64,000 bases of DNA. It comes from Leptospira broomii serovar Hurstbridge str. 5399. GTDB taxonomy: Bacteria > Spirochaetota > Leptospiria > Leptospirales > Leptospiraceae. Numbering within the stretch: position 1 is the first letter of the stretch; every line of letters begins with the position of its first letter. The notes below the pieces were generated by a model, which worked only from the letters and a program-made list of their open reading frames with translations, searched no databases and was not told where the DNA came from. This document shows positions 8,531 through 19,989 of this stretch, piece by piece. Made by a program: the position numbers and the translations under genes. Location of the stretch: assembly GCF_000243715.2 (NCBI RefSeq), contig NZ_AHMO02000008.1, positions 1,599,001 through 1,663,000 on the forward strand, written 5' to 3'.

Positions 8531-9688
8531 TTAAGCCAAAAGGACCTTAATGTCTTTTGGACTAGATGCACTGTAAATTTTGTTTTCGGACGCTTCTAAA
8601 TTCGCTTGGGTTAATTTCTGAGAAACGACGCTAGGCCCGAAATCTATACCTACTAATTTAGGGGTCTTTGCGAAAGTCGTTATCGCTTTATTCCAATGTA
8701 GAGCTTTGATCAGAACTTCTCTGAACAAAGGAAGAGCTACGCCCGACTCGTTCTGAAAATTTCGTCCGTCAAAAATCGAGAAGACCGGAATTTTTAAATC
8801 GGACCCTTTATAAGCAAAACCGATTCTTTCCATATCCTTAGGAACGGAATTTTCAGTGCCTTCCATTAACGGACAATGAAAAGGGGCGGTCGTTCTGAGA
8901 TATACGAATTTGATTTTTCGTTCATCCATCTCGGCTTTGTACTTTTTGCGAAATAGAAGAAGTTTATCGGGATCGCCGGAAATGATATTCGAATCCGGAG
9001 TGTTGTAAAGAGAAACGTAAAGTGATTTCAATCCAGTGAGTCCTAACTCCGAATTGATTGCCTTGACTCTTTCATCCAATTCGGTCGGGGAATAACCGAT
9101 TACTGCGACCATCGGAGCCGGTTGCTTATCGCCGATCTCTTCGTTGCCTTTCAGTAAATCTTCAGTCGGGCTGAATATCCCGTATTGCTCTTGAGCGCGA
9201 TATCCGAGATATAGAACGAACTTCAGGAATTTTGAAAATTCTTTGTAAAATTCCGAGCCCTCTTTGCCGAGTGCGATCAATACCGCAGGGATGACACCTT
9301 GGCTATGTCCTGTCGCACCTACCGCATTCGATACCAATTCGGATGTCGGAAATCCTTTATGAGTCAAAGAGACGTAATTTCCGACCTGGGTTAGGAAGAT
9401 TCCTACGATGGAAACGGTGGCGCTGCAAAGGTAACTTTCATCCGGAGCGGATTCAGGATTCTTTAGCCAGGATTCGAAGTCATAGCCTTGAGGGATGTAT
9501 TTTTTATCTAGGTGTGGAAGTTCTTCCGCAAGAGATTTAAAGGCGATATCGAAGAATTCCTTTAGGGATGGGTCCGATTCATAGAGCTTGGAAAGTTCTT
9601 TTAACCAAGGAGATCCTTGTCCTCCGAATTGAAGGAATAGTCGATTGCCTTGTGCTTTGGCTTCGTTCAGGAAGTTTGCTATTGCCAT
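8531..9688 (-). CDS. FAS-type acyl/malonyl transferase domain protein
   Basis: A 385-residue stand-alone acyltransferase. It has the [11 protein letters not shown] opening, the serine nucleophile in ATGHSQGV and the partner-His region [10 protein letters not shown]. It is longer than bacterial FabD (about 310 residues) and its layout is closer to the acyltransferase domains of large multidomain fatty acid synthases. The likely substrate is malonyl or acetyl carried by CoA or ACP. The ATG at 9688 fits where homology starts and has AAGG eight bases before it. The same frame extends 46 residues further to 9826 without recognisable homology. Confidence 0.75.
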   Translation of the reverse strand: MAIANFLNEAKAQGNRLFLQFGGQGSPWLKELSKLYESDPSLKEFFDIAFKSLAEELPHLDKKYIPQGYDFESWLKNPESAPDESYLCSATVSIVGIFLTQVGNYVSLTHKGFPTSELVSNAVGATGHSQGVIPAVLIALGKEGSEFYKEFSKFLKFVLYLGYRAQEQYGIFSPTEDLLKGNEEIGDKQPAPMVAVIGYSPTELDERVKAINSELGLTGLKSLYVSLYNTPDSNIISGDPDKLLLFRKKYKAEMDERKIKFVYLRTTAPFHCPLMEGTENSVPKDMERIGFAYKGSDLKIPVFSIFDGRNFQNESGVALPLFREVLIKALHWNKAITTFAKTPKLVGIDFGPSVVSQKLTQANLEASENKIYSASSPKDIKVLLA

Positions 9689-9965
9689 GGAATGCCTTAT
9701 ACTGTAGTCGTTAAATGATGCTTTCCTTCCAAGCCTGGGTTTCGCAATTCTTTTTTCCTCTTGTTTTAAATCGATAGTTATGTGTAAGGAGAACGATCGT
9801 TCCAGTCTTCTTACGCATAATTTCAAATTGACCTCGCATTAATTCGGAACAAACTAGTATACGGGAAAATGATTGACCCCGATCCCTCGGTGTGAGGTAT
9901 TCTTCCCCAAACCCATCTATAAAGAAATTTCTCCAATCTCCGGTATTTCCGGAAAAGAAAGCAGT

Positions 9966-10898
9966 ATGATAAAAGTAAGGAACCTTTCCAAATTTTACGG
10001 AAAGAAACTGGCAATTGACCGGTTGAACTTTGAACTGAAAGAGGGCGAGATCGTCGGCCTTCTCGGTTTAAACGGCGCCGGAAAAACTACAACCATTCGA
10101 ATTTTGACGGGATATCTGATCGCGACCGATGGAATCTGCGAGCTAGATGGTTTGAATACCTTCGAGCACCCTCTTCAGGTGAAGAGAAAAATCGGATATC
10201 TTCCCGAAACTCCCCCTCTTTATCCCGAGCTAACGGTATCGGAATATCTGGTCTTTGCTTCGCGAATCAAACAGATTGATGAAGAGAATATCGAATCCGA
10301 ACTCGAAAGAGTCTGTTCATTAACCGACCTCTCCAGCGTAAAAGATAAGGTAATCGAAACTCTTTCGCTCGGATTTAAAAAACGCGTCGGTATCGCGCAA
10401 GCGATCTTGGGAAATCCGGAAGTGATCATTATGGACGAACCGATCTCGGGTCTGGATCCGAAGCAAATCGTCGAAATCCGAAGCCTGATTCAAAACTTGC
10501 AAGAGAAACACACGATTTTGCTTTCGAGTCATATTCTTCCGGAAGTTTATAAAACGTGTAATCGGTTTCTATTCCTTCACAATGGGAGAATCGTGTATCA
10601 ATGCGATCGATCGGAGTTGGAAAAGGAAATGGAAAATCTTTCCGGTTTGGAAGTAACGCTTTCGGGTAAACCTAAAGCGGAGATCGAAGCCTACCTGACC
10701 GGGATTTCGAATAAAGTCGGGGCTACGATCCGTTTTGTAGGAGAAGAACCGCAAGGGATTACTTTTCTAGTTAATACCGGATCGGAAAGAAAGTTCAAAG
10801 AGGAACTTTATTTCGGAATTAATTCTTCGGGAATCCTGCCGGAATATATACGTAAGCAGGACGTGACCCTGGAACAGATCTTTATGAACAAAGTTTAA
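9966..10898 (+). CDS. ABC transporter ATP-binding protein, GldA-like
   Basis: The ATPase of an ABC-2 type exporter, 311 residues. It has Walker [11 protein letters not shown], a signature-like [13 protein letters not shown], Walker B VIIMDEP and the switch His in LLSSHI, so it should hydrolyse ATP. The ATG at 9966 is used because homology begins at [12 protein letters not shown]; 31 further upstream codons in frame do not look like protein. It is followed by a permease and a GldG-like protein, the same order as the gliding-motility GldA/F/G exporter of Bacteroidota. It opens a long plus-strand operon reaching to about 18.1 kb. Confidence 0.93.
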   Translation: MIKVRNLSKFYGKKLAIDRLNFELKEGEIVGLLGLNGAGKTTTIRILTGYLIATDGICELDGLNTFEHPLQVKRKIGYLPETPPLYPELTVSEYLVFASRIKQIDEENIESELERVCSLTDLSSVKDKVIETLSLGFKKRVGIAQAILGNPEVIIMDEPISGLDPKQIVEIRSLIQNLQEKHTILLSSHILPEVYKTCNRFLFLHNGRIVYQCDRSELEKEMENLSGLEVTLSGKPKAEIEAYLTGISNKVGATIRFVGEEPQGITFLVNTGSERKFKEELYFGINSSGILPEYIRKQDVTLEQIFMNKV

Positions 10899-10910
10899 GG
10901 GACAATATTG

Positions 10911-11639
10911 ATGTTTCGTAATATAAAATGGATTTTTTGGAAGGAAGTGAGGGTATTCTTCGGGACCTATCTTGCTCCTTTAGTATTAGGTGGTACGGCG
11001 TTCTTAAATTCCCTTTTTGTCCTGATCCTTAATTTCAATTCTGGGACGAATTATGCGGAGACGACGGTCGTAACTTTCATTTCCTTTATGAGCACGATTT
11101 TAATCGCAATGCTTATTGTGTCTATGGGATCGATTACGGAAGAGAGAAATCGAGGAACTCTAGAGTTACTCTTTACCTCCCCCGTAACCGACTTGGAAAT
11201 CGTAGTCGGAAAATTTTTATTCGGTGCCTTTGTTTGTTTGATCGTTTCGGTCTTGGTAGACGGACTCTTTCCATTATTCTTATATTTCTTTTGGAAAGCT
11301 CCTTTGTATATCGTCGCTTCCGGAACGATCGGAGTTTTTTTACTCGGGTTGTTTACGTTTGCAGTGGGTTTATTCGGTTCAAGTTTAGGAAAGAATCAGA
11401 TGATATCCATGTTGATTTCCATTATGATTTTGCTGACGCTCTGGGTAATAGGATTCTTCTCGTATCTCTTCGATGCGGTTACTAGGAAAGTTTTATTTCA
11501 TTTGCACATTTTTTCCCATTTTATCGGGTTTTCGAAAGGAGTGCTTCCTTTGAACAGCATCGTTTTCTTTTTGAGCGGAACAATATTCTTTTTATATTTA
11601 ACGGTCAAAGTTCTCGAATCTAGGAGGTGGAGAGGATGA
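10911..11639 (+). CDS. ABC-2 permease, GldF-like
   Basis: A 242-residue integral membrane protein with about six hydrophobic segments. It carries the ABC-2 permease signature [19 protein letters not shown], which contacts the ATPase. It begins [20 protein letters not shown], typical of this family. The ATG at 10911 and a TTG at 10908 are adjacent in frame; AAGG upstream serves either. Twelve bases separate it from the ATPase gene, and it overlaps the GldG-like gene by an ATGA. The substrate is unknown. Confidence 0.88.
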   Translation: MFRNIKWIFWKEVRVFFGTYLAPLVLGGTAFLNSLFVLILNFNSGTNYAETTVVTFISFMSTILIAMLIVSMGSITEERNRGTLELLFTSPVTDLEIVVGKFLFGAFVCLIVSVLVDGLFPLFLYFFWKAPLYIVASGTIGVFLLGLFTFAVGLFGSSLGKNQMISMLISIMILLTLWVIGFFSYLFDAVTRKVLFHLHIFSHFIGFSKGVLPLNSIVFFLSGTIFFLYLTVKVLESRRWRG

Positions 11640-13573
11640 AGAACGAATTATTTCGCAGAATTCTTTCCTGGGGATCCATCCTAGGCTTACTTCTTTTCTT
11701 TCCGATTTACGATAGCTTGATTGCAGTCGGTTCTAAATTAGGTTTTTCTTTAGGAGTTCTGGCCCTTTTCGTCGCAGCCGGAAGTATTTCTTTTTTAATT
11801 CCTAAGAAAGATGAAAAGGATATGAACCAGTTGGCTTCATCCGGACTGGGAATCGGTGCATTAGGAATTTATTTCTTACGATCTTATTTGGAAGATTTTG
11901 CTCTCCAAAAGGGAGGCGCCGCTCCCGTCTGGATCTCTTCGGTCCGGGAATTCCTATTAGTAATTTTGGTCCTTTTCGTTCTCGGAAGTTTTTTTCTAGG
12001 TTTATTAAGAGAATGGGAAAGGGAATCGTTAGGCGCACAATCTAGTTTAAAATCGTCAAAGCAGGGGCTGATTCGCGACTTCCTTTTAGGAACAGGCATT
12101 TTACTCTTGATTATCATTTTGGCGAACTACGTTTCGACCATCAGAAATCATAATTTCGATTTAAGTTCCCATGGACAATTTTCCTTTTCCTTAGAAGCAA
12201 AAAAACTTTTGAAACAGCTTCCGGAAGGCGAGATAGACGTGATCGCCTTTTATCCGAGGCCTTTGGAAAGCTCGCCAAGTTCGGATAAGTCGAATTCGCT
12301 AGCTTTACGGAGAATTCGTCCTGATCTCGAAATCTTGTTGGGTCAGCTTACCTCAATTCACCCTGCATTTAAAGTTAAGTTCATTAACGCGGATGTGGAA
12401 TTGGACGAACTCGCAGATTTCGGTCAGGTTTCGAACGGGATAGTACTAGTACGCTTCAAGAAAAAAGGGGCTACTGCCGTTGAAAAATTTCCCGAACAAA
12501 GGATCAGTGTAAAGGATAAGTCCGACCTGGAAGATTTTGAAAGAAAATTCGTTCAAGCCGTTGTTAACGTGACCACCAACGAGAGAAAGATCTACTTTAC
12601 GGAATCGAACGGTGAGCGCTATTCTCAAGTATTTCAAAATTTACCAAATGAAAGATTAAATCGACTCAGCGCAGGTTTGGCGTTTTTGAATTTCAAAGTT
12701 TTCGGCCTGGGATTCAAAGACGGATGGCCTCCGAAGGTTCCGGATAATGCCGATCTTTTAGCGATTACAGGACCGACCGTACCGTTCGGTCCTGAGGCGC
12801 GAGCCGCAATCTTGGATTATGTTGTGAAACGAAACGGTAAAGTTCTGATTACGATCGAACCAAAGGGAGGAGAAACTTTCGATTGGCTTTTACAAGAAGC
12901 CGGCTATAGTTTTATTAAAACCGGTTTTTCTCAGGTTCCATCCCAACCGGGAGTTATCGTAACTAAATCCTTTCGTAAGCATCCGATCGAGGAATCTCTT
13001 TCCAAGAAAGATCTGGGGGTAGTATTTCCGTATTCCGGTTATTTCGAAGCTAAGGTTGCTCCCGGAAATAAAAAGGAATTCGATTCCTTTATTCTACTAG
13101 AAAGTGGAGGAGACGCCTATCTCGACCCGAATCAAAACGGCAAACAAGATCCGGGAGAAGAAAAAAAGAATCTTCCGATCGGGCTAGTTCTTCAAACAAT
13201 CCAGAAAACCGAAACTTCTCCAGCAGACGTGGTTCCGGGAGCTCCTCCGATTCCCTCTATTCCGAACGATTCCGCTGTTAGAGAACAGGGAAGAATAGTT
13301 ATTTATTCCGGAACTTCTTGGTTAACCGATCAGTATCTTCCTTTTGCGGCAAACTATGAACTTGCTAGCTCTTCGACCACTTGGATGTATCAGAATTTAA
13401 GTCTGCCTGCAATTGCCCCCAAGAAAGAAGAGATACAAACGGTTTCGCTGACCGACGGGCAAAAGAGGGCGGTGTGGATCTTGGGAATGTTCGTCTTTCC
13501 TGGTTTAATTGCAGGATTAGGTTCGATTTATGTGATTCGAAGAAGAAAAATCGGGAGGAAGGATGAGAACTAA
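11636..13573 (+). CDS. GldG-like ABC transporter auxiliary protein
   Basis: A 645-residue membrane-anchored protein of the GldG/ABC-type auxiliary family. Hydrophobic helices near residues 10-30, 40-55 and 130-150 are followed by a large extracytoplasmic region. That region begins with the family's [26 protein letters not shown] segment (positions about 12150-12210), and a C-terminal helix precedes a basic tail (YVIRRRK). ATG at 11636 overlaps the permease stop, with GGAGG just upstream. An 11-base overlap leads into the DUF4340 gene. In Bacteroidota the homologous system supports gliding and surface secretion; its role in a spirochaete is not known. Confidence 0.82.
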   Translation: MKNELFRRILSWGSILGLLLFFPIYDSLIAVGSKLGFSLGVLALFVAAGSISFLIPKKDEKDMNQLASSGLGIGALGIYFLRSYLEDFALQKGGAAPVWISSVREFLLVILVLFVLGSFFLGLLREWERESLGAQSSLKSSKQGLIRDFLLGTGILLLIIILANYVSTIRNHNFDLSSHGQFSFSLEAKKLLKQLPEGEIDVIAFYPRPLESSPSSDKSNSLALRRIRPDLEILLGQLTSIHPAFKVKFINADVELDELADFGQVSNGIVLVRFKKKGATAVEKFPEQRISVKDKSDLEDFERKFVQAVVNVTTNERKIYFTESNGERYSQVFQNLPNERLNRLSAGLAFLNFKVFGLGFKDGWPPKVPDNADLLAITGPTVPFGPEARAAILDYVVKRNGKVLITIEPKGGETFDWLLQEAGYSFIKTGFSQVPSQPGVIVTKSFRKHPIEESLSKKDLGVVFPYSGYFEAKVAPGNKKEFDSFILLESGGDAYLDPNQNGKQDPGEEKKNLPIGLVLQTIQKTETSPADVVPGAPPIPSIPNDSAVREQGRIVIYSGTSWLTDQYLPFAANYELASSSTTWMYQNLSLPAIAPKKEEIQTVSLTDGQKRAVWILGMFVFPGLIAGLGSIYVIRRRKIGRKDEN

Positions 13574-14657
13574 ACTCTACCTTCTTTTCGGTTTGGTCGC
13601 TCTTCTGTTTATCGTATTTCTTGTATTAGAAGATCGAAAGGAAGATCTAACTGAAATCACGTACTGGAAATTGCCGCTTGATAAGTTGGAATATCTTCCT
13701 CCGAGCAAGGAATGGATCGATGAAACGGGAGAAAATTTCTATAAAAACCCTTTCTCCATCTTTTTGAAAGAAGGCGTCAAAAAAGGGGGACAATTCTTTT
13801 TAGTTTCCTCTTTGGATGAAGAGACAGGAAAGAAGATAGAATACGAAGGCGGATATAACGCTGAAAATACGTTTCGCGATTTAGGGCAACTTAAAGTAAA
13901 AGATTCAGAATCACTCGCCGAAGGAGTTACGATATCCTCTTCGTTGGATTTGGGAGATGGAGCTCCTCGGTTAATTTTATACTCGGGAAACAGAACCAAG
14001 ACTCTCCGTTTCGGTAAAAAGCATTCGAACGGCTCTACTCGTATCGTACTAGAGGAGGGAACACCGCGCGCTTTACTGTCGGCTTATTCGTATATTTTCG
14101 ATCGATTCCAAAAAGGGCCGGACGATTTTCGCCAGAGGCAACTTGTCTTTCCCGGAAAGGAATCGGTAAAGGAAATTTATTATTTGGACGAAGGCGGAAA
14201 GCCTGTCCGTATTGATAACCATCCGTATCAGGAAAACGGAGCAAAACGCAACTATTGGCGACGGGTTTCGGGAAAAATCATATTATTGGATCCGAACGTA
14301 GGTGAAGACTTATATCGAGCTACGATTAATCTAAAAGTAGAGTTATATCCGGATCAGGAAAACGGAGCAGGCTTTAAAGTCGGCAACTTACTATCCCCTG
14401 AAGGATCGAAGTCCCAATTTTCCTTGGCTACAATGAAAATTTTGTTAACCGAAGGTGACGAAATTACATTTCGTTTTCATAAACCGACTGAAATCGGGGA
14501 CAAGAAATACATTCCTACGATCAGAATTTGGAACGGAATCTTTAAGGAACCCCCTTTTTACGTGACAGAGGAATCCTTCCGTAAAATCAAAGAGAGTGCG
14601 GGCCTGATAGAGTTGGCAGTACCGAAAATTTCGCTTCCACCTCCGAAGAAAAAATGA
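13563..14657 (+). CDS. DUF4340-type membrane-anchored protein
   Basis: A 364-residue protein with one N-terminal membrane helix (LYLLFGLVALLFIVFLVL) and a large soluble region of beta-rich character, consistent with DUF4340 proteins, which commonly sit directly after GldG-like genes. It overlaps the GldG-like gene by 11 bases and the next membrane protein by ATGA. GGGAGG lies before its ATG. The likely role is a periplasmic partner of the ABC exporter; this is inferred from context. Confidence 0.7.
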   Translation: MRTKLYLLFGLVALLFIVFLVLEDRKEDLTEITYWKLPLDKLEYLPPSKEWIDETGENFYKNPFSIFLKEGVKKGGQFFLVSSLDEETGKKIEYEGGYNAENTFRDLGQLKVKDSESLAEGVTISSSLDLGDGAPRLILYSGNRTKTLRFGKKHSNGSTRIVLEEGTPRALLSAYSYIFDRFQKGPDDFRQRQLVFPGKESVKEIYYLDEGGKPVRIDNHPYQENGAKRNYWRRVSGKIILLDPNVGEDLYRATINLKVELYPDQENGAGFKVGNLLSPEGSKSQFSLATMKILLTEGDEITFRFHKPTEIGDKKYIPTIRIWNGIFKEPPFYVTEESFRKIKESAGLIELAVPKISLPPPKKK

Positions 14658-15283
14658 TTCCAATATCGCAAATAGAGTCGGTATCCGAAGTCGATAAGGT
14701 AAAACTTTCCTTATTAGAAAGGCTATTTCGATCTCCCGAGGAGGCGTTCGATTTATATCTAAGAGAGCCGCTTTTAGGTCGAAAGGAATTGTTTCGATTG
14801 CATTATGCCCTTTGGATTTTAGGGCCGATCGCAAAATTTTCGGGCAATGTAATTCGCATCGCCTTTGAATGGATTTTTGCGGAAGAAGTAAGTACTACCG
14901 TGTTTTCCGGCATGCTTGCTTCGATTATCGCTTATCCGATTATACTATTCGTAGTATTTCAACTGGACGTTCTTCGAGTATTCTACAGAAAGATAGATCG
15001 AACGAAAGGGGAAAGCTTTCCTCCTGCAGACGTTTTAACGATCGCTTTCCTTCCATTTTCCGCGTCTTCGATTTTTTGGATTCTACCTTCGCCTTTCCAT
15101 GCACTCTTTATAGGCATCGCCTTCTTATTTTCCTATTATCTTTGCTTTGTAGGAATGAGGAGAGTCAGCGGTTCTGAAGCCAGAGAATTCTTAATTTTCT
15201 CTTTAGCATCCGTTGCATATTTGCTTAGTCTTGCTCTAGTATTTACGATCGTATATAATATCTTTAGGACGCTTTTAAATTGA
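14654..15283 (+). CDS. Multi-pass membrane protein, Yip1-like
   Basis: A 209-residue protein with about five membrane helices after a charged N-terminal segment ([18 protein letters not shown]). The layout, with a short cytoplasmic head followed by a helical bundle, resembles Yip1-domain proteins. This is a weak assignment from shape, not from a clear motif. It starts inside the stop codon of the DUF4340 gene and ends inside the TTGA start of mpl, so it is translated as part of the operon. Confidence 0.55.
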   Translation: MIPISQIESVSEVDKVKLSLLERLFRSPEEAFDLYLREPLLGRKELFRLHYALWILGPIAKFSGNVIRIAFEWIFAEEVSTTVFSGMLASIIAYPIILFVVFQLDVLRVFYRKIDRTKGESFPPADVLTIAFLPFSASSIFWILPSPFHALFIGIAFLFSYYLCFVGMRRVSGSEAREFLIFSLASVAYLLSLALVFTIVYNIFRTLLN

Positions 15284-16680
15284 AGATTCATCTGATCGGA
15301 ATCGGCGGCATTGCCATGGGGAATCTCGCTTCGATGCTTCGAAGTTTAGGCCATGAAGTTTCCGGTTCGGATTCGGGTGTTTATCCGCCTATGTCCGACA
15401 AGCTAAAGGAATGGGGAATTCCTTATGCCGAAGGATTCGATCCCTCCCGTCTAAAGGGAAAAGACTTAGTCGTAATCGGTAATGCGATCTCTCGCGGAAA
15501 TCCCGAAGTAGAGGAAGTTTTAAACGGAGGCATGGAATATGCGTCCATGTCTTCGGCTTTGGAACGCTATATTTTAGCAGGGAAGAAAGTCGTAGTGGTA
15601 GCGGGGACTCACGGTAAGACCACTACAACGTTTTTGATACATCATTTGCTCAAGGAAGCCGGATTGAATCCCGGTCTTTTTGTGGGTGGAATTCGTCAGG
15701 ATGGTTTTCCCGGTTTTGAATATTCAAAGGGAGAATATTTTGTCATTGAAGGAGACGAATACGACACGGCTTTCTTTGATAAAGCTTCTAAATTTCTGCA
15801 TTATCGACCTTTGTACGCGGTATTAAATGCATTAGATTTCGATCATGCAGATATCTTTAAGGATATCGGAGAAATCGAAACGATGTTTGCCCGCTTACTG
15901 CGATTAGTCCCAGGAAAAGGAAAAGTTTACTATTGGGCGGGCGCTGCTAATCTAAAAAAACTATGTAAGGATGCGTCTAAGTTTTTACGTTCGGAAGCGT
16001 TCGAGTATAATAGAAAGGAATCTGTTCTCTCTTGGAAGAAGGGAAATTTGGTTTCGGGCCATCGAGTTCTTCGTCCTCGTTTTTTTGGGGATCATAATTA
16101 TAGAAACGCCGAAGTGGCGCTACGGGTTTGTGAAGAAATCCTAAAAAAGGAAGGTAAATTGGATCCAAGGTCGATCTTGCTGGACGCGCTGGAAAAATTT
16201 CCAGGCGTTAAACGACGTCAAGAGATCTTATTCGAATCCTCCAAAACGATAGTGATCGAGGATTTCGCTCATCATCCCGTAGCTGTGCAAGAGACGATTA
16301 AATCGGTTAGAAAAGCTTTTCCGGATCATAAGATCATTAGTCTTTTTGAACCTAGAAGTGCGACATCATATAGAAATGTTTTTCAAAAGGAGTATTCCTT
16401 CGCGTTTAACGGCTCAACGGTAACATTTATTACGGAAATCTTTAATTTGAAAAAAGTATCCAAGGAAAATCGGCTGGATGTAAAAAAACTGATTTTAAAG
16501 CTCCCGAAGCATTCGGGAACCTTACCGTTCTATTGTAAGGATCCTAAGGACTTGATTCTGAAATTAAGGAAAATCCTTCCCCAATTCGAAGGGGAGAAAA
16601 TTCTGATCTTAGCTATGTCCAACGGGGCTTTTGGCGGAATTTACCCTTTACTTAAGGATATTGCGGGATCAAGAAAATGA
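15280..16680 (+). CDS. mpl: UDP-MurNAc:tripeptide ligase Mpl (TTG start)
   Basis: Mpl reattaches the recycled tripeptide L-Ala-gamma-D-Glu-meso-DAP to UDP-MurNAc in peptidoglycan recycling. The 466-residue protein has the Mpl-type opening [17 protein letters not shown] and DSGVYPPMS, the ATP-binding [45 protein letters not shown] and EPRSATS. The VYPPMS and DIF features separate it from MurC. Start is TTG overlapping the previous stop (TTGA); the stop overlaps pheS by ATGA. Its presence implies meso-DAP muropeptide recycling. Confidence 0.9.
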   Translation: MKIHLIGIGGIAMGNLASMLRSLGHEVSGSDSGVYPPMSDKLKEWGIPYAEGFDPSRLKGKDLVVIGNAISRGNPEVEEVLNGGMEYASMSSALERYILAGKKVVVVAGTHGKTTTTFLIHHLLKEAGLNPGLFVGGIRQDGFPGFEYSKGEYFVIEGDEYDTAFFDKASKFLHYRPLYAVLNALDFDHADIFKDIGEIETMFARLLRLVPGKGKVYYWAGAANLKKLCKDASKFLRSEAFEYNRKESVLSWKKGNLVSGHRVLRPRFFGDHNYRNAEVALRVCEEILKKEGKLDPRSILLDALEKFPGVKRRQEILFESSKTIVIEDFAHHPVAVQETIKSVRKAFPDHKIISLFEPRSATSYRNVFQKEYSFAFNGSTVTFITEIFNLKKVSKENRLDVKKLILKLPKHSGTLPFYCKDPKDLILKLRKILPQFEGEKILILAMSNGAFGGIYPLLKDIAGSRK

Positions 16681-17702
16681 ATCTATCGGAAGAATTGGAC
16701 AAGATCTATTCGGAAGCAACCGGCCTCATATCGTCCTCAGCCGACGAAGCGGAATTGGATAAGAATAAAAACGAATATTTAGGCAAGAAAGGTAAACTTA
16801 CTTCCGTTCTAAAAAATCTGGCCTCGCTTTCTATCGAAGAAAAAAAGACGATAGGCGGAAAGGCAAATGATCTTTCTCGAAGATTGGAAGAATTCGTCGT
16901 GCAAACTCGCGAGAATTTAAAATCGAAGATATTCGATGAACTTGCATCTAAGGAATGGTTCGACGTTCTACGCCCGACCGGTTCGGCCGAACTTGGTACA
17001 TTGCATCCCATCTCCCGTATCCAGTACGTAGTGGAGGATATTTTTACTTCGATGGGATTTGAAATTTGGGACGGTCCCGAAGTGGAAACCGACTTCAATA
17101 ATTTTAGCGCACTTAACTTTACGGAAGATCATCCGGCAAGAGATATGCAGGATACATTCTATTTGGAAGACGGTAATTTACTTAGGACTCATACTTCTCC
17201 CATCCAGGTTCGTGCATTACGAAAATTGAAACCTCCATTTAGAATTATCGCTCCTGGCAGGGTTTTTAGATATGAAGAAGTGGACGCTTCTCATGAAACA
17301 TGTTTCTATCAAATAGAAGGAATGGTCGTCGGAAAAGATATCTCGGCTGGAAACATGATTTATACGATGGACGTTCTCCTCTCAAGAATCTTCGAGAGGG
17401 AAGTTAAAACGCGCCTTCGTCCGGGTTTTTTCCCGTTTGTCGAGCCTGCTTTCGAATTGGACATTAACTGTCAGGTTTGCGGCGGTGTCGGTTGTTCGGT
17501 TTGCAAACACTCCGGCTGGTTGGAACTAATGCCCTGCGGTCTCGTGCATCCGAACGTATTTAAATTAAACGGTCTGAACCCGGAAGAGTGGACCGGTTTT
17601 GCATTCGGACTCGGCTTAGATCGGCTCGTGATGATGAAATACGGAATACATGATATTCGATATCTGCATTCAGGTAATCTCCGCTTCCTGAAGCAATTTT
17701 AA
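16677..17702 (+). CDS. pheS: Phenylalanine-tRNA ligase alpha subunit
   Basis: The catalytic alpha subunit of phenylalanyl-tRNA synthetase, which charges tRNA-Phe. Its 341 residues comprise an N-terminal coiled coil that binds tRNA and a class II catalytic core, with [36 protein letters not shown] (motif 2) and [18 protein letters not shown] (motif 3). A Cys-rich [12 protein letters not shown] segment is present. pheT does not follow, so the subunit genes are split. The start overlaps the mpl stop by ATGA. Confidence 0.97.
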   Translation: MNLSEELDKIYSEATGLISSSADEAELDKNKNEYLGKKGKLTSVLKNLASLSIEEKKTIGGKANDLSRRLEEFVVQTRENLKSKIFDELASKEWFDVLRPTGSAELGTLHPISRIQYVVEDIFTSMGFEIWDGPEVETDFNNFSALNFTEDHPARDMQDTFYLEDGNLLRTHTSPIQVRALRKLKPPFRIIAPGRVFRYEEVDASHETCFYQIEGMVVGKDISAGNMIYTMDVLLSRIFEREVKTRLRPGFFPFVEPAFELDINCQVCGGVGCSVCKHSGWLELMPCGLVHPNVFKLNGLNPEEWTGFAFGLGLDRLVMMKYGIHDIRYLHSGNLRFLKQF

Positions 17703-17712
17703 GGAACGTTTC

Positions 17713-18132
17713 GTGCTTATTACTCCGATTCAGACCCGTTGGAATGATTTGGATCCCTTTGCGCACGTAAACAATTCGAGATACGTCTCTTATCTTGAAA
17801 TCGGGCGAGTCGATTATTGTCAAAAAAAATTCGCCGTCAAAGATATTTACGATGTCCCGTTTCTACTTGCCCGAATAGAGATCGACTTGCTCAAACCTGT
17901 GGAACTACAACATCAAGTTGAGGTCGTTACTTGTGTCTCAAAGATAGGAAATAAATCCTGGGAATTTACGTCTATTGTTCGCGAACACGATACGAATGTT
18001 CACTTTGCAAAAGCCAAGACTATACAAGTTTCGTACGACCATCGGACGAAGAGTTCCATACCTATTCCCGATTGGATTCGTAAAATATTAAACGAAGATC
18101 TTGATGAGTTCCCTATAGGGTTCAACCCTTGA
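17713..18132 (+). CDS. Acyl-CoA thioesterase, hotdog fold (GTG start)
   Basis: A 139-residue single-domain hotdog protein of the 4-hydroxybenzoyl-CoA thioesterase/YbgC/FadM type. The catalytic region is [17 protein letters not shown], with the conserved Asp and the helix starting at HVNN. The substrate is probably an acyl-CoA of unknown chain. GTG is the start, with AAGGAA seven bases upstream. It is the last gene of the plus-strand operon and faces the DUF389 gene across 32 bases. Confidence 0.85.
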   Translation: MLITPIQTRWNDLDPFAHVNNSRYVSYLEIGRVDYCQKKFAVKDIYDVPFLLARIEIDLLKPVELQHQVEVVTCVSKIGNKSWEFTSIVREHDTNVHFAKAKTIQVSYDHRTKSSIPIPDWIRKILNEDLDEFPIGFNP

Positions 18133-18164
18133 GACCTAGTTTTAAGGCTAGTCGGATTGTTTAC

Positions 18165-19916
18165 TTAAAGCTGCTTGTAATGCCACTTAAACTTGCAATT
18201 CTCCGAATCTGAGGCGGATAAGCTGACTTTAGCTTGCTCCCAGGGTTTTATCCAAGTCTCCCAATTTTTTGGATCGTCTTCCGATGGAGCTCCATCCGGA
18301 GGATTTCCGAAATATACTTCTATCCCCAAAGTTGGATGAGCGGAAATCTTTTCCAGTACTGAAACGAATTCCCGGCGGATTTCCCCTTTGGATACCATGG
18401 AACTTCCGCAACCAATCGAACCTCTGATTCCGCCGACTCTTCTTAGGCCGATTTTATCTAAATTTCCGGCAATCGGATCGAATTCTTTTGCAAGAGAGGA
18501 TGCGAGCATTTTCTCCGTTTCGGAGGATAATGGCTGTCCGACATATTCGATAACGATCGATTGAATGCCTTCTGATCGAATCTGTAGATTAATGTCTATA
18601 GGATAGCCGGCCTCTTCAGGAAAACGTTTAGAAACGATATCTCTTGCGTTATTCACTATATTTTGAATCTCTTTAGCGTTACTTTCATGTCGAGACCGAT
18701 CGAAAAATTCGTTTTCCATCAAATCGGATAATCGAGTTTGGTGAGTATCACTTTCTCGCTGGACTCGTACTAGATTAATCCCAAAACGAATGTCGGGAAA
18801 GTTGGCGGTCAGTTCTTCGTTTAAAGATTTTGTTAATCCGATTGGCGGTTTTCGAGAATAAAAGACTAACGTTCCCGATACGTTTGCTCGGGTAAATACC
18901 AGAGTTTCGCTTCCGCGAACGAAACTTAGGTCTCCAAGCTGAGCTAGTTTACTTTCCAAAAAGCTACGAACTTCCGCTTTCTGTTTGAGTAGAAATATCG
19001 AACTGAATATCGGATAAGAAAAAAGTAAAATAAGCAAACTAGGGAATACTACCCGATTTTCTAAAGAAAACTGCGATTCCAATCTTTGCCATAATTTAAA
19101 AGAAGAAAGGAACTGATACAATTGCTCATCCTTGCTTCGTCGCGATGAAAGAAGATGAATGACGCTAGGAATATCGCATTTTTTAAAAACGGCATAGAAA
19201 CAGATCGCTCCAGTAACGACGACTACCGAAATGTTCGTTAAAAATGTAAGTAAGGCGCCTTGGAGAATATCGGAGCGCATTCCGACTCCCAGCCCGAAGC
19301 CGAGCATACAAAGCGGTGCAAGCAATGTTATACCTAAAATTGTTCCTACTCCTACCTTATAGTTGTCTTTGGTAGTTCGAATCGAAGCGATAAAACTTAA
19401 CAAACCGCAAAAAATACAAATCAAAAAATAAGAGATATTAGGACTAATCCTACTTAATAGTTCCGGGTTGATTTCGCGAACGGAAGAAATCCAACTCAAT
19501 AGAGCGGAAGTAATAATGGTTAAAAGGCAGCCTATTATTAGATTTAGAATGGACTTAATGCTAAGATAAACATCTCCGATCGCAAAGCCCGCGCTAATAC
19601 CGGTTACCGGCCGCAAAAGCGGGGAGAGCATCATTCCCCCAATTAGAATTGCAGGACTGGCAAGCATCACTCCAAGAGTTGCAATTCCGGACGAAGCCGT
19701 TAAGAATAGCCAGTAACGAATTGATAGAATTTGCGCTCCATCATCTATGTCCCTAAGTGCGAGGAGCGCTTCTTCCTCATTGATATCGAGTACCTTCCGA
19801 ACTTTGGAGAGTAAAAATTCAAGCCCATCGTTCACCCCATTTTGATATGAACGGGGTTTATACGTTTCGAAGGCCGCAAACATAAAGGCTGAGGAACGTT
19901 TCTTCGGGCTGGCCAC
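18165..19916 (-). CDS. DUF389 membrane protein with large C-terminal domain
   Basis: A 583-residue protein. Residues about 65-265 form the DUF389 membrane bundle, with the characteristic SPAILIGGMMLSPLLRPVTGIS. A further helix near residue 300 precedes about 270 extracytoplasmic residues. The C-terminal region holds alternating alpha/beta segments that may be two related domains (around residues 330-400 and 430-500). The function of DUF389 is not established. Nothing in the neighbours points to a substrate. It ends facing the thioesterase gene and is separated from the FAH-family gene by 73 bases. Confidence 0.8.
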   Translation of the reverse strand: MASPKKRSSAFMFAAFETYKPRSYQNGVNDGLEFLLSKVRKVLDINEEEALLALRDIDDGAQILSIRYWLFLTASSGIATLGVMLASPAILIGGMMLSPLLRPVTGISAGFAIGDVYLSIKSILNLIIGCLLTIITSALLSWISSVREINPELLSRISPNISYFLICIFCGLLSFIASIRTTKDNYKVGVGTILGITLLAPLCMLGFGLGVGMRSDILQGALLTFLTNISVVVVTGAICFYAVFKKCDIPSVIHLLSSRRSKDEQLYQFLSSFKLWQRLESQFSLENRVVFPSLLILLFSYPIFSSIFLLKQKAEVRSFLESKLAQLGDLSFVRGSETLVFTRANVSGTLVFYSRKPPIGLTKSLNEELTANFPDIRFGINLVRVQRESDTHQTRLSDLMENEFFDRSRHESNAKEIQNIVNNARDIVSKRFPEEAGYPIDINLQIRSEGIQSIVIEYVGQPLSSETEKMLASSLAKEFDPIAGNLDKIGLRRVGGIRGSIGCGSSMVSKGEIRREFVSVLEKISAHPTLGIEVYFGNPPDGAPSEDDPKNWETWIKPWEQAKVSLSASDSENCKFKWHYKQL

Positions 19917-19989
19917 GACCCGAGAGTTATATTAAAAAAATTATGAAAGGCAAGACAAAAATCTTTGACTGTGGAAGTAAGAAAATCGT

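Noticed and set aside
8505..8545. TTGGCTTAAGCCAA palindrome near the acyltransferase stop, considered as a terminator
   Set aside because: It lacks a T-tract in either direction and overlaps the end of the coding region.
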